NCBI GenBank assembly: GCA_045589595.1
Contig: JAZNPK010000018.1
Span: 1 to 64,000, forward strand
Source of the DNA: SIG77 sp045589595
GTDB taxonomy: Bacteria > Verrucomicrobiota > Lentisphaeria > Victivallales > UBA1829
DNA length: 64,000 nt
Reading direction: 5' to 3'
Shown here: one piece after another, positions 25,478 to 35,013 of the stretch
Numbering within the stretch: the first letter of the stretch is position 1
How the letters are laid out: every line of letters begins with the position of its first letter
Notes under the pieces: generated by a model
What the model was told of the DNA's origin: nothing
The model's database searches: none
What the model saw: the letters and a program-made list of their open reading frames with translations, nothing else
Program-made: the position numbers and the translations under genes

Positions 25478-26446
25478 TTAATTACAAGTCAGTTTGACAG
25501 GTACGCGGGTCATTTCAGAAGCGAAGGCACGGCAGAGATTCATGGCACACCGTTCCTGCGATTCCACAGAATTGCACCCCATCCAGTCCCGTGTGAAAAC
25601 ACTGGCATCGGAAAGATGCAGCAGGACTTTCGCCGGAATATCCACCTCATGTCCGTGTTCACGGAAGATCGCATCCGCGGCAAGACATAGTTCATCTGCT
25701 GCGCGTGCCGCCTGAATGAATCCGGGCGCAAGCATCATTTCCGTCAGGGGCGCAATCAAACGATTCTCCGTGGCGATCCCGGTCAGACGCACATCCAGCC
25801 GGATCGCCGGAAAGATCCGGAGATTGACCGTGTTGACTTTGAGGATCCGTTTTTCAAAAAATGCCGCAGATCCGGGCGTGAGCCGGGCAAGAAAATCATC
25901 CTGCCGAACCGTGTTTTCTTTGTCCGGCGTAAAGTCCGGGCGCTTGATGTTGAACTCGATTTTTCCTGCAGCGACAGCAAGAAAATGTTTGCCGAGTTCC
26001 AGCGCCAGTTCCGGGCTGGTATCGTCTGCACCGATGGATTTCATGGTGTGAAAAACTTTTTCGGGGATCCGCTCCTGCATGGTCCCTTCCAGCTGAAGAT
26101 TTTCCACCAGAAATGTACGGATCCTGTCCAGCGGGATGCGGGAGGCTCCTGCCGCCGATTCCAGCCGGTATTCCTCCGCGGCGGAACGCAGACCCGCACA
26201 ATGCAGGATGTGTACCACAAGATCATCCAGATTTTCTGTAAGGATGCCGGGTGCGGGATTGTTTTTCATCCGGTTGGTCAACGCCATTTCCGCAGCGAGG
26301 GAAATATCTCTGGCGTATGCTGCCGCCTGATCGACTTTGGTGGACAGGATTTTTTCCAGCCGCTCCTGCAGTTGTGCCGGATCCCACGGGATGGATCTGC
26401 CGTCCGGACAGATCAGGAAAATCGTATGTTCACCGACGCGAATCAT
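25478..26446 (-). CDS. ATP-cone-like domain protein, function unknown
   Basis: The 322-residue protein is not a known enzyme to me. Residues 10-105 read like an ATP-cone: CPDGRSIPWD at the start, the LEKIL helix, then LDDLVVHILHCAG and an AAEEYRLE end, which is the usual I-x-D-x-V-E...G...A..Y pattern. The rest (about 110-322) has no recognised motif and no membrane segment. The next two genes upstream are clcA and nrdR; NrdR also has an ATP cone. A nucleotide-sensing role is inference. Confidence 0.6.
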   Translation of the reverse strand: MIRVGEHTIFLICPDGRSIPWDPAQLQERLEKILSTKVDQAAAYARDISLAAEMALTNRMKNNPAPGILTENLDDLVVHILHCAGLRSAAEEYRLESAAGASRIPLDRIRTFLVENLQLEGTMQERIPEKVFHTMKSIGADDTSPELALELGKHFLAVAAGKIEFNIKRPDFTPDKENTVRQDDFLARLTPGSAAFFEKRILKVNTVNLRIFPAIRLDVRLTGIATENRLIAPLTEMMLAPGFIQAARAADELCLAADAIFREHGHEVDIPAKVLLHLSDASVFTRDWMGCNSVESQERCAMNLCRAFASEMTRVPVKLTCN

Positions 26447-26472
26447 AATCTTATCTCTGTATGTTTGCCGGA

Positions 26473-28302
26473 TCAGAAGAGATCCGGTTTGTTTTTCAGC
26501 ATATCCCTGTACCGGTCAAATACGCCGGATTTTGAAACAAATCCGTAATACAGACCGTTGCGGACCACCGGCAGGTTCCAGAGCCGGCAGGATTCAAAAA
26601 GTTTTGTGGCATCTCCCAGCGAATCCGTATATTCCAGTACGGGACCGCAGGGCGACATGATATCGTATGCCAGAGCCACATCATACAACTGATCGTCAAG
26701 CAGAAACGGCCGGATATTGTCCAGAGTGATGATGCCGACAAGGGCACCATCCGTATCCAGGACCGGGAAAATGTTCCGCCGGGACTGCATAAAAGATGTC
26801 AGAAGAGACCGCAGGGTATCGTCCTGTTTCACCGTGGTGAAGTCCTGTTCCGCCAGTTCGCCCACAGTCAGGTTTTCCATAGCAACAGCGTCCCGGTTCA
26901 GTTCCGGTGTTCCGCCCCGCATGGCGATCATGGTTTTGTACACATTGTAGCGGCAGAACTTGCGGCAGATGTAGCAGGAGAGACTGGCCACGATCATCAG
27001 CGGCACAAAAAGTTTGTATCCGCCGGTGATCTCGGCGATCAGGAAGATCCCGGTCATCGGAGCATGCATCACGCCCGCCAGAACACCGCCCATCCCCACG
27101 GCAATAAAGTTTTTCTCGCTGATCCCTTCCCAGCCGGGCAGATTGCTCATCCGTATCAGACGCGCCGTGAAAAAGCCGAGGAACGCCCCCATGAACATGG
27201 ACGGCGCAAAGATCCCGCCGTCGCCGCCGCTTTCGATCCCCACTGGCGATACCGCGGCTTTCAGCAGAACCAGAAAACCGATCAATGCCAGAAAGATCCA
27301 TTTGTGTTCAAAAAGAAATGCCACCGGACTGCCGTTCAGAATGTCGTGTTCCGATCCGTTCAGCAGATGATTGACAAAGCCGTAGCCTTCACCACGGAGT
27401 GCCGGCAGCAGCAGAAATGCCGCATAAAGGATCACTGCACCGAGCAGACCTTTGATCCAGACATTTTTCAACGGCTCAAAACGGCGGGCGATCCCGCAGG
27501 ACATGGTAATGACGAACGCCGATACGATCCCTGCGAAAAATCCCAGCAGCAGATAGTAGGGCAGATTCTGCATACTCCAACCCGTAACTTCAATGATGAA
27601 TGTGTGGTTCGGATACAGCAGCGCCGCGACCATCGCCGCCGTGGCAGAGGAAATCAGCATGGGGATCAATGCCGGAATGGAAAACTCCGGCAGAAGGATC
27701 TCACAGGCAAACAATGCACCCGCAACCGGACTGTTGAACACGGCGGAAATACCAGCCGCACCGCCGCAGGCAAGAAGAAGCGTCCGGCTTTCTCTGCCAA
27801 GATGAAACAGTTTGGCAAAATTGGAGCCGATCGCGGACCCGGTCAGCGCCGTCGGCGCTTCCAGACCGGCACTGACGCCGCATCCTACGGAAATACCGCT
27901 GGTGATGATGTGGGAATACGTCTTCTGGGCAGGGATCTCACTGGTTCCGTTGGAGGTCGCCACGATCACGCCCGCCAGACTTTTTTCGTACGGTTTGCGG
28001 ATCCAGAACTTGACAAAGAGAATACAGAAAAAGATACCCAGTGCGGGCAGCGCGGGCACAAGATATTCCGTCCAGGGCGCACCCGGAAGCATGCCGGTCG
28101 TCTGCCTGTGAACAAATTCACTGAACCAGCGCAGCAAAACAGCGGCGCATCCGGAAACGATACCGACGACACAACTGAGCAGCAGGATATAATTTTTTTC
28201 GCCGAGGGTCCCCCGCAGAAACACGGAATTTGCCCGCATGGAAGTTATGACGGAAAAAAAACGCTGCATTTTCTGTTTCAGATTCATTTTTCCGCCGTTC
28301 AT
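26473..28302 (-). CDS. clcA: ClC-family chloride channel/antiporter with CBS domains
   Basis: The 609-residue protein has the ClC core (about residues 38-440). The selectivity motif GSGIP is degenerate (SVGCGVSAG), and the following GLEAP keeps the gating glutamate. GIESGGDGGIFAPSMFMG matches the GxFxP motif near residue 355. Residues about 455-600 hold two CBS-type domains that may bind adenine nucleotides. It overlaps the end of nrdR by four bases (ATGA). Whether it is a channel or a proton exchanger cannot be read. Confidence 0.9.
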   Translation of the reverse strand: MNGGKMNLKQKMQRFFSVITSMRANSVFLRGTLGEKNYILLLSCVVGIVSGCAAVLLRWFSEFVHRQTTGMLPGAPWTEYLVPALPALGIFFCILFVKFWIRKPYEKSLAGVIVATSNGTSEIPAQKTYSHIITSGISVGCGVSAGLEAPTALTGSAIGSNFAKLFHLGRESRTLLLACGGAAGISAVFNSPVAGALFACEILLPEFSIPALIPMLISSATAAMVAALLYPNHTFIIEVTGWSMQNLPYYLLLGFFAGIVSAFVITMSCGIARRFEPLKNVWIKGLLGAVILYAAFLLLPALRGEGYGFVNHLLNGSEHDILNGSPVAFLFEHKWIFLALIGFLVLLKAAVSPVGIESGGDGGIFAPSMFMGAFLGFFTARLIRMSNLPGWEGISEKNFIAVGMGGVLAGVMHAPMTGIFLIAEITGGYKLFVPLMIVASLSCYICRKFCRYNVYKTMIAMRGGTPELNRDAVAMENLTVGELAEQDFTTVKQDDTLRSLLTSFMQSRRNIFPVLDTDGALVGIITLDNIRPFLLDDQLYDVALAYDIMSPCGPVLEYTDSLGDATKLFESCRLWNLPVVRNGLYYGFVSKSGVFDRYRDMLKNKPDLF

Positions 28303-28778
28303 TGTTTGTCCTTGCCGCCGGGATTTTTCGGTGTGTCGAAGGAACGGATCTCATGGATGAATTCATCCACATCCTGAAAATCACGATATACGGACGCGAA
28401 CCGGACATACGCGACTTTGTCCAGCTCCCGCAGATGACGCATAATGATACCGCCGATCTCCGATGCCGGAATTTCCCGGTCGTAGGTGCTTTCAATATCC
28501 GCCACCACCTGCCGCACCAGATTATCGATATCGTCCTGACCGATATTCCGTTTCCAGCAGGCTTTTTCCACACCGCGCCGGATCTTTTCGCTGTCAAGAT
28601 CCTGCCGGCTCATATCGCGTTTGATCACTTTCAATTCCGCCTGGATGATCTCTTCATGGGTGGTGAAACGGTGTCCGCACTGGAGACACTCACGCCTCCG
28701 GCGGATCCCGGTACCTTCACGGATGGAACGCGAATCGATCACTTTATCGTCAGGAAAACTGCATCTGGGACAACGCAT
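28299..28778 (-). CDS. nrdR: Transcriptional regulator NrdR
   Basis: NrdR represses ribonucleotide reductase genes in response to dATP/ATP. The zinc ribbon cysteines are C3, C6, C31 and C34, followed by an ATP-cone (about residues 45-140). The 159-residue length is standard. No nrd genes are in the window. It is first in a six-gene operon with a promoter at 28840-28867 and a hairpin at the start of the leader. Confidence 0.96.
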   Translation of the reverse strand: MRCPRCSFPDDKVIDSRSIREGTGIRRRRECLQCGHRFTTHEEIIQAELKVIKRDMSRQDLDSEKIRRGVEKACWKRNIGQDDIDNLVRQVVADIESTYDREIPASEIGGIIMRHLRELDKVAYVRFASVYRDFQDVDEFIHEIRSFDTPKNPGGKDKQ

Positions 28779-28814
28779 TTTTTATCAGCCTCTCGCTTTC
28801 TCAATTCTTGCACA

Positions 28815-28836
28815 AGTCCGGCAAACAAGCCGGACT
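28815..28836 (-). promoter_or_regulatory. Hairpin at the start of the nrdR leader
   Basis: A perfect 8-bp stem AGTCCGGC/GCCGGACT around a six-base loop lies just downstream of the nrdR -10 on the minus strand, so it would cover the 5' end of the transcript or the initial transcribed DNA. It has no T-run. It could be an operator or a 5' stabilising hairpin. Confidence 0.5.
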
Positions 28837-28839
28837 GAT

Positions 28840-28867
28840 AATATACTTCTATTTTTCTTTTTTTCAA
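28840..28867 (-). promoter_or_regulatory. nrdR operon promoter
   Basis: On the minus strand: TTGAAA, 16-nt spacer, TATATT. It is back to back with the GH20 promoter, ten bases apart. Confidence 0.7.
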
Positions 28868-28877
28868 ATATTATCTC

Positions 28878-28905
28878 TTGAAAGGGAAAAAAAAGATGTT
28901 ACATT
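28878..28905 (+). promoter_or_regulatory. Promoter of the GH20 gene
   Basis: TTGAAA, 16-nt spacer, TACATT; 64 bases before the start at 28970. The region around the -10 resembles that at 22722-22749 (GGAAAA..GATG.TTAC). Confidence 0.65.
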
Positions 28906-28969
28906 AGCAGTAACACGGTTTTCTGGTATTGACAAAACAATCTGAAAAAACATGAAAGGTAACAGAAAG

Positions 28970-30877
28970 ATGGCAGTCAGAAAAACGAAAAAACAGGCAT
29001 CTCCGGAAATGTTTCTCTGGGATCCGAAAACGACCGGTAAGGAACTTGCTTCCGCATTGAAAGTTCTTTCCGCAAAATATCCTGCGCTCAGCACCCGCAG
29101 CGGCAAAATGAAACTTGTGTTCAAAAAAGGCGGCAAGGCAACAGAATGCAGCGTCAAAACTGCCGGTGACACCATCACCGTCACATACAGCAAAGTCAAT
29201 ATGGCACTGCGTATGCTCGGCGCCATCCTTTCCGGAACCATTCCCGAAAAGAAGGATTACTGCCCCTTTGAAATGTTCGGCGTGATGATCGACTGCTCCC
29301 GCAATGCCGTCATGACCGTTGAATATATGAAATCTTATCTGGACCGCCTTGCCATTCTCGGCTACAATATGGCGATGCTTTACACGGAAGAGACTTATCA
29401 GATCGAAGGGGAACCCTATTTCGGTCTGATGCGCGGTGCCTACTCGCCGGATGAGATCCGCGAACTGGACGATTACGCCGCAAAACTGAATATTGAACTG
29501 ATCCCCTGCATCCAGACGCTCGCCCATCTTGATCAGATCTTCCGCTGGAGTCATTACCAAGATATCAACGACATTCACGGCGTTCTTCTTGTGGATGAAC
29601 CCAAGACTTATGAGCTGATCGAAAAAATGATCGTCACCTGGAAAAATACCGTCCGTTCCCGCCGTATCCATGTGGGGATGGATGAAGCGCACGGCATCGG
29701 CGACGGAAAATTCAAACGGCTGCATGGCGAAGAATCCCGTTTCAGCATCATCAACCGCCACCTGGAAAAAGTCCGCAAGATCTGCAAAAAACACGGTTTC
29801 AAACCCATGATCTGGTCCGATATGTATTTCCGTATCGGCAGCAAACGCATGGAGTATTACGACCGGGAATGTGTGATCCCGCCCGAAGTCATCAAGCAGA
29901 TCCCCAAGGGCGTGGAACTTGTTTACTGGGATTACTATCACGACAACAAAGAGTTTTATCTGGACTGGATCGCCCGTCACCGTGCCATTGCCGGTGAACC
30001 CCTTATGGGCAGCGGCGTCTGGACCTGGAGCAAATTCTGGTACGATCACATCTACACGAAGGAAACGGTCACGCCCTGTATTGAAGCCTGCCGCGAAGCC
30101 AAAGTCAAAGATGTCTTCTTCACCATGTGGGGCGATGACGGCGCCTATTGCGATTACGACAGCTCTTTTGCCGGACTCGCTTTCGCTGCCGAACTCGCTT
30201 TCACTGGAAAAGCCGATGACGCTGTGATCGAAAAGAAATTCAACAAACTCTTTGCCGGTTCAAGTTACAAAGCGGTCCTTTCCCTTGCAAAATGCTGTTA
30301 TACCAATCTGCCGCCGATGCTGTGGGACGACCCCATTATGCAGCTGAATATCGGCGGTATGATCGCGGAAAAAGAAGACCGCACCGCATATTTTGTCCGC
30401 TACAACTTCAAGAGCGTTCTGGCGGAACTGACCGCAGCCGCAAAACTTCTTGCCAAAACACCGAAAAGAGGCGAGGGCGGCAACATCATCTATGCCAAGA
30501 CCCTGACGGACGCTCTGGTTGCAAAATGTCTGTTCGTGGATGCCTATCTGAAAGCATACCGCAAAAAGAACAATCAGAAAGCCGTCGGCAAAACGATCCC
30601 GCTGCTGGAAGAATACCGCAAACAGCTGAAAAAGTTTATGGCGGAATTCCATGCCATGTGGTTCCGTCATAACAAACCCTTCGGCTATGAAAGTATTCAG
30701 ATCCGCCTTGCCGGTCAGCTGGCAAGAACGGAAGAAGCGATCCGCCGTTTCAAAGAATTTGCCGCAGGAAAAGCGGATACCATTCCGGAAACGGAGGACC
30801 TGTTCAAAGTGCAGGGCGATCTGAAAATGATCTGGGCGTCCTGGGGCAGATCCTCCCACGGGACCGTGATCATCTGA
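28970..30877 (+). CDS. GH20-like beta-N-acetylhexosaminidase (cytoplasmic)
   Basis: The 635-residue protein has an N-terminal alpha/beta domain (about residues 15-90) and a TIM barrel with the GH20 catalytic Asp-Glu pair in HVGMDEAHGIG near residue 238. FGVMIDCSRNAV marks the start of the barrel. A C-terminal helical part follows (about 415-620). There is no signal peptide, so a role in breaking down imported amino-sugar oligosaccharides or in recycling is likely. ATG 28970 has an AAAGG site; the ATG at 28952 does not. The gene is followed by a terminator. Confidence 0.88.
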   Translation: MAVRKTKKQASPEMFLWDPKTTGKELASALKVLSAKYPALSTRSGKMKLVFKKGGKATECSVKTAGDTITVTYSKVNMALRMLGAILSGTIPEKKDYCPFEMFGVMIDCSRNAVMTVEYMKSYLDRLAILGYNMAMLYTEETYQIEGEPYFGLMRGAYSPDEIRELDDYAAKLNIELIPCIQTLAHLDQIFRWSHYQDINDIHGVLLVDEPKTYELIEKMIVTWKNTVRSRRIHVGMDEAHGIGDGKFKRLHGEESRFSIINRHLEKVRKICKKHGFKPMIWSDMYFRIGSKRMEYYDRECVIPPEVIKQIPKGVELVYWDYYHDNKEFYLDWIARHRAIAGEPLMGSGVWTWSKFWYDHIYTKETVTPCIEACREAKVKDVFFTMWGDDGAYCDYDSSFAGLAFAAELAFTGKADDAVIEKKFNKLFAGSSYKAVLSLAKCCYTNLPPMLWDDPIMQLNIGGMIAEKEDRTAYFVRYNFKSVLAELTAAAKLLAKTPKRGEGGNIIYAKTLTDALVAKCLFVDAYLKAYRKKNNQKAVGKTIPLLEEYRKQLKKFMAEFHAMWFRHNKPFGYESIQIRLAGQLARTEEAIRRFKEFAAGKADTIPETEDLFKVQGDLKMIWASWGRSSHGTVII

Positions 30878-30901
30878 TCCCCGGTCAGCAGTAAAAATTT
30901 G

Positions 30902-30938
30902 AAAGACCCGTACGCGTGTGCGCGCGGGTCTTTTTTTT
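30902..30938 (+). terminator. Terminator of the GH20 gene
   Basis: Stem AAAGACCCG/CGGGTCTTT with an inner CGCG/CGCG pairing, followed by T at 30931-30938. Confidence 0.88.
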
Positions 30939-30954
30939 CTGTGTCTGCGACAGA

Positions 30955-30991
30955 GACAAAAAAACACCGGACCTTTGCGGATCCGGTGTTT
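30955..30991 (-). terminator. Terminator of the sugar isomerase gene
   Basis: A perfect 10-bp stem (30962-30971 with 30982-30991) is followed on the minus strand by seven T. It converges with the GH20 terminator. Confidence 0.88.
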
Positions 30992-31013
30992 CTGTACTTG
31001 CTGGAGACCGGGA

Positions 31014-31814
31014 TTACTTGTTGCCGGCTGCGATACCGTTTTCGGTCATGTACTTGTAGCTGGCTTCGATCGCCTGCCACATTTCCACATTGCAGTAGTC
31101 CAGTTCCACCACGATGCTGCTGACTTGTTCCGGCGCGTTTTTGACCAGTTCAGGAATGGGCAGAGTGCCGGTGCCGAGGGGCATGAGATCGATCTTCATA
31201 TCCAGCAGACCGTCTTTCATACCGGCGTTGGCGGCTTCCTGTTTGCAGACGCCGTCCTTCATGTGGATCAGGATGGTCTTGTCGGAGAAGATATTGAGCA
31301 TTTCAACCGCATCTTCCGTACCTTTGTTGGTACTCCAGAAGCAGTCGATCTCATATTTGACATTGGGGCAGAGTTCGGCGTAGATCTCATATTTGAGTTT
31401 GCCGTCGATGCGTTCAAATTCCCAGTAATGGTTGTGCTGGAACAGCGTCAGACCCTGCTTCGCAAATGCTTCCTGCATGGCGTTGGTGTTGTCGGCAGTG
31501 CGCTTGATGGCGTCCAGATCTTTGAAATCGTTGGGGCCGTAGCCGCAGACGCAGTTGTCAAGACCGAGGATCCCCATGGTTTCAACGATGGCGTTCACAT
31601 CATTCACAGAGCGCGCCCACGGAGAATGGGAGGAATAGATCTTCAGACCGAGATCGTCGATGATCTTCTTGAATTCTGCAGGGCTGAGATTCCAGAAGCC
31701 GGCGGGTTCAACGGCTTTGTAGCCGATATCTGCCACTTTCTTCAGAACTGCAACAAAATCTTTTTCGGCGTATTCTCTCAAAGAATACAACTGTACTGCC
31801 AACGGTTTCAACAT
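31014..31814 (-). CDS. Sugar phosphate isomerase/epimerase-like TIM-barrel protein
   Basis: The 266-residue protein matches the AP-endonuclease-2/xylose isomerase-like family: AVQLYSLREYAEKD at the start, VEPAGFW, HNHYWEFER with metal-binding histidine and glutamate, YEIDCFWSTNKG, HMKDG and VELDYC at the end. These provide His/Glu/Asp ligands for a divalent metal. The substrate, probably a sugar or inositol derivative, cannot be told. No signal peptide is present. GGAG lies eight bases before the ATG. Confidence 0.88.
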   Translation of the reverse strand: MLKPLAVQLYSLREYAEKDFVAVLKKVADIGYKAVEPAGFWNLSPAEFKKIIDDLGLKIYSSHSPWARSVNDVNAIVETMGILGLDNCVCGYGPNDFKDLDAIKRTADNTNAMQEAFAKQGLTLFQHNHYWEFERIDGKLKYEIYAELCPNVKYEIDCFWSTNKGTEDAVEMLNIFSDKTILIHMKDGVCKQEAANAGMKDGLLDMKIDLMPLGTGTLPIPELVKNAPEQVSSIVVELDYCNVEMWQAIEASYKYMTENGIAAGNK

Positions 31815-31872
31815 AATTTCTGCTCCTTGGTTTTTATCAATTCGGGTTGAAAATTTCGATCCGTTTACCCAT

Positions 31873-31900
31873 AGTATAGACCGGATTTCTCATTTTTCAA
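31873..31900 (-). promoter_or_regulatory. Promoter of the sugar isomerase gene
   Basis: On the minus strand: TTGAAA, 16-nt spacer, TATACT, about 59 bases before the ATG. Confidence 0.7.
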
Positions 31901-31911
31901 CCGTATTACTT

Positions 31912-33639
31912 TCATTTTTCTGTATTTTTCGTGCAGAACGGCGGCGCTGCAAAAAGTTCACGGACCGTCTGGGCTGCCAGTTTTTCACGCCGGTATTCAT
32001 CCAGACTGCCCTTGTTGTTGAAGCCGCGCGCCCGGTTCAGGGTCCCGCCGATCGTGTAGGAACGGGCATCTGCAAAATGCCACAGTGCCAATCCCCGGAT
32101 CCGGGGAAGTTCCGCGAGACTGCGGCAGACTTCCGTAATGTAATCGGACTGAAATTCTTCCGTCCAGGAGGTCCGGCGGATATTGTCCCGGAATCCGTAA
32201 AGCGCCGCCGCACCGATCTCACTGAGGATAACAGGTTTATCGATCAGTTCCGGCGTGTTGATGTCTTCGAGGACCTTTTCCAGACGCGGCTTGATGAAAA
32301 TCGTGGGATCTTCTTCGCAGAACGCCGTGCCGTACCAGCCGGGATAAGTGTTGCAGGAGATCACATCCACAAGATCCAGACACATTTCGCCGTATGTGAT
32401 GCAGCAGGACGCAAATGTGACCGGGCGGCTTGTATCAAAATCTTTGATCGTTTTGACCAGTTTTTCGATCAGGGAACGCGATTCCGGCTTGTGGGAATGT
32501 GTTTCGTTCAGGAATCCCCAGAGGATCACGCAGGGATGATTCCGGCTGTTCCGTACCATCAACGCTGTCTGTTCCACCTGAAGCGCACAGAAATCTTCCC
32601 GGTTCAGGGTCTCAGGACCGTTGCCCCAGCCGAGAGATTCCTCCCACACCAGGATCCCCATTTCATCGCAGAGATCAAGAAATTCCTGTGACTGGGAGTA
32701 ATGGCAGCCGCGGACAAAATTACAGTGCATGGAACGGAGGATCTGCAGGTCTTCCAGAATGGCGGCTCTGGAAAGTTCCGCACCGGAACGGGGATCCGAT
32801 TCGTGCCGGTTGTAGCCGGCAAGATAGATCTCCTCGCCATTCAACAGCATCTTCCCTTTTTCCGCACGGATCGTACGGATGCCGAAACGTTCCACCAACG
32901 CATCGGATCCATCGGGCAGAGACAGCGTCACGGTATGCAGATCGGGGGAGGCGGTCGACCAGACTTTGTGGTTCGGGACCTTCATCTCAATACTGCCGGT
33001 ACCGTTGTTGAAGCAGAGCGTTTCCGTTACGGCTTCGCCGCGGTCAAACGCAATGCACACGGGCTGCTCCGTTCCGTCCGCCACATTCAGTTCCACATCC
33101 AGCCGCACACTGCCGTCCGCAATGTCCAGCGTCGTGACGGTACAGCGTCCGAAGTGAACTGCCGGCAGCATTTCCACCGTTACGGAACGCAGGATCCCGC
33201 CGAACGCATGGAAATCATACCACGGATGGAACAGGGGATTGAACTCAATATCAAAAAAGTTTTCCACTGCGATCACGAGTTCATGGCACCCGGCGGTCGT
33301 GGCGATCTCATAGGAAACGCCCGAATATGCCAGTTTGTTCAGGGCGATAAATGCGCCGTCCCAGAAGATTTTTCCGGTGATGGTCGTGGCGCCGATCGCC
33401 AGCCGCACTATGCCGTCGGCAGGCACATCGATCATACGGCGGTACACACCGATGCCCCGTTTGCCCGCATAGGGTCCGGTGGCATCAAAACAGCCGGGAA
33501 CGACATGTTTTTCGTAGTAAGAGAGGTCTGCCGGTGAATCAAAATCTTTGATGGTCATGATCTGATGGGGCAGAAACAGAAAATCCCAGAATCCGCCGAG
33601 ATCGACGGTTCCGCGTTTCGGATACAACGGATAACTCAT
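31912..33639 (-). CDS. GH2 family glycosidase (beta-glucuronidase/beta-galactosidase-like)
   Basis: The 575-residue protein has the three-part GH2 plan: a sugar-binding jelly roll (about 1-165), an immunoglobulin-like domain (about 170-265), and a TIM barrel. The acid/base glutamate is in WGFLNETHS and the nucleophile in VILSEIGA. It lacks a signal peptide and is short, close to beta-glucuronidase in size, but the exact sugar is not certain. ATG 33639 has AGGAG nine bases ahead. It follows the SGNH hydrolase gene by 24 bases, so the pair is likely an operon. Confidence 0.9.
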   Translation of the reverse strand: MSYPLYPKRGTVDLGGFWDFLFLPHQIMTIKDFDSPADLSYYEKHVVPGCFDATGPYAGKRGIGVYRRMIDVPADGIVRLAIGATTITGKIFWDGAFIALNKLAYSGVSYEIATTAGCHELVIAVENFFDIEFNPLFHPWYDFHAFGGILRSVTVEMLPAVHFGRCTVTTLDIADGSVRLDVELNVADGTEQPVCIAFDRGEAVTETLCFNNGTGSIEMKVPNHKVWSTASPDLHTVTLSLPDGSDALVERFGIRTIRAEKGKMLLNGEEIYLAGYNRHESDPRSGAELSRAAILEDLQILRSMHCNFVRGCHYSQSQEFLDLCDEMGILVWEESLGWGNGPETLNREDFCALQVEQTALMVRNSRNHPCVILWGFLNETHSHKPESRSLIEKLVKTIKDFDTSRPVTFASCCITYGEMCLDLVDVISCNTYPGWYGTAFCEEDPTIFIKPRLEKVLEDINTPELIDKPVILSEIGAAALYGFRDNIRRTSWTEEFQSDYITEVCRSLAELPRIRGLALWHFADARSYTIGGTLNRARGFNNKGSLDEYRREKLAAQTVRELFAAPPFCTKNTEK

Positions 33640-33663
33640 TTGCAATATCTCCTGATGAATGGT

Positions 33664-34860
33664 TTATTTTTCAGCGTTTTTCAATGCTTTGAGCAGGGTG
33701 GGCAGTACAGTTTCGTACATGCGGTAGAAGCCCAGATCGTTGGGATGACAGCCGTCCACGGTACAGGCAGTTCGGTCCGTCTTGCCGAAAAGTGTTCTGC
33801 CGTCGATGAAATAAACGTGCTTGTCTCCGGCTTTCACCGCGTTTTTACAGGTCTTGCGGATGATTTCCATCCGCTTCAGATTTTCTGCATAGGCGGCATT
33901 GTCGAACTCGGGATAAATGTTGCACATGCTCATGATGATGATCGGCAGATCCGGCTGTTTTTCGCGGATGATCCGGAAGAATTTTTCGTGAGTGGCTTCC
34001 AGATGTTCGCAGCTGGGCGCATTGTGATCGTAATCCATCACAAACACAGAAAGCGGAATGGAGGCGATGGCTTCCGCTACGGCTTCTTCACCTCTGCCGC
34101 TGCCGGAAAATCCGAGATTGATCTGGGGCGCATCCACCGCTCTGCAGAGATGGGATGCATACATGTTTCCGGGGCGCGACGCACAACCGCCCTGCGTGAT
34201 GCTGGAGCCGTAAAACAGAATGGGCAGTTTGATCTTCCGGGCTTTGGGCGGCTGAAGTTTCGCGTTGGGAGCAAGCCCGATTTCGATCGCCGCGCAACCG
34301 CCGTAAAGCGGCATATTGATGGTGAAATCACCCATCTTTCCGGGTTGGGGATTCTGACAAATGATCTGTTCCATCTTTTTCTGATCACGGCTCGGCTGGG
34401 CAGTTCCCACATGGTGATTGCCGAGGTAAATATCGAATCCCGCACTGCCCGCGCGGGGCATGTGGTTCATATCGCTGGAATCCACCAGTTTCGCACGGAT
34501 CGCAATATACGGCGAGTTCGTACGGAAGCGGATGGTACCCCCGCTTGTATGCCGCGCAAGAAATCTGGCTCCGGCATTGACGCTTTCACTGTTTTTCAGT
34601 TTCCGGGGAAGACGGTAGAATGTTTTTTCGCCGTCTTTACGCCATGCAAAGCCCTCGATCACGAAGGGAGCGGTGCAGGCATTGTAGAAATGGACAGGTT
34701 TTCCTCCGAGTTCTGCGGTCTTGAAATTCTTGTCGATCTCTTCAATTTTCATAGTGTTCTGATCATCTTTCGGTTGTTTTTGTTCAGCATGAGCATAACA
34801 ATATGTAAACAATACTGCTGTGAGCGTAAAAATCAAGGGCGGTTTGCGTGAAAAAATCAT
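33664..34860 (-). CDS. Exported SGNH/GDSL-type esterase
   Basis: The 398-residue protein starts with a signal peptide (about residues 1-25, ending YCYAHAEQ). An N-terminal beta-sandwich (about 50-180) precedes an SGNH hydrolase domain with block I in FYGSSITQGG, block II glycine in GFSGSGRG, and the late catalytic pair in DGCHPNDLG. Acetyl or other acyl groups on polysaccharides are typical substrates. The frame stays open upstream to 35541, but that part is antisense to rplM; ATG 34860 has GGAGG five bases ahead. It probably helps the GH2 enzyme downstream. Confidence 0.88.
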   Translation of the reverse strand: MIFSRKPPLIFTLTAVLFTYCYAHAEQKQPKDDQNTMKIEEIDKNFKTAELGGKPVHFYNACTAPFVIEGFAWRKDGEKTFYRLPRKLKNSESVNAGARFLARHTSGGTIRFRTNSPYIAIRAKLVDSSDMNHMPRAGSAGFDIYLGNHHVGTAQPSRDQKKMEQIICQNPQPGKMGDFTINMPLYGGCAAIEIGLAPNAKLQPPKARKIKLPILFYGSSITQGGCASRPGNMYASHLCRAVDAPQINLGFSGSGRGEEAVAEAIASIPLSVFVMDYDHNAPSCEHLEATHEKFFRIIREKQPDLPIIIMSMCNIYPEFDNAAYAENLKRMEIIRKTCKNAVKAGDKHVYFIDGRTLFGKTDRTACTVDGCHPNDLGFYRMYETVLPTLLKALKNAEK

Positions 34861-34985
34861 AAATTCCTCCGGTCTGCAGGTGACTGGCGCAGAGTGTTCT
34901 GCGGTTTGCTCCCGTACACTACACGCCCGCAGGTGCATTAACAAGAGGAAAAAGCGAAAAAAAGCGTTTTTTTTACAGTTCCGGC

Positions 34986-35013
34986 TTGTAAAATCTGCAA
35001 CTTGTGGTATTTT
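34986..35013 (+). promoter_or_regulatory. rplM-rpsI promoter
   Basis: TTGTAA, 16-nt spacer, TATTTT. A leader of about 125 bases (35020-35145) follows before rplM; ribosomal protein leaders are often autoregulated, but I see no specific known fold. Confidence 0.55.
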
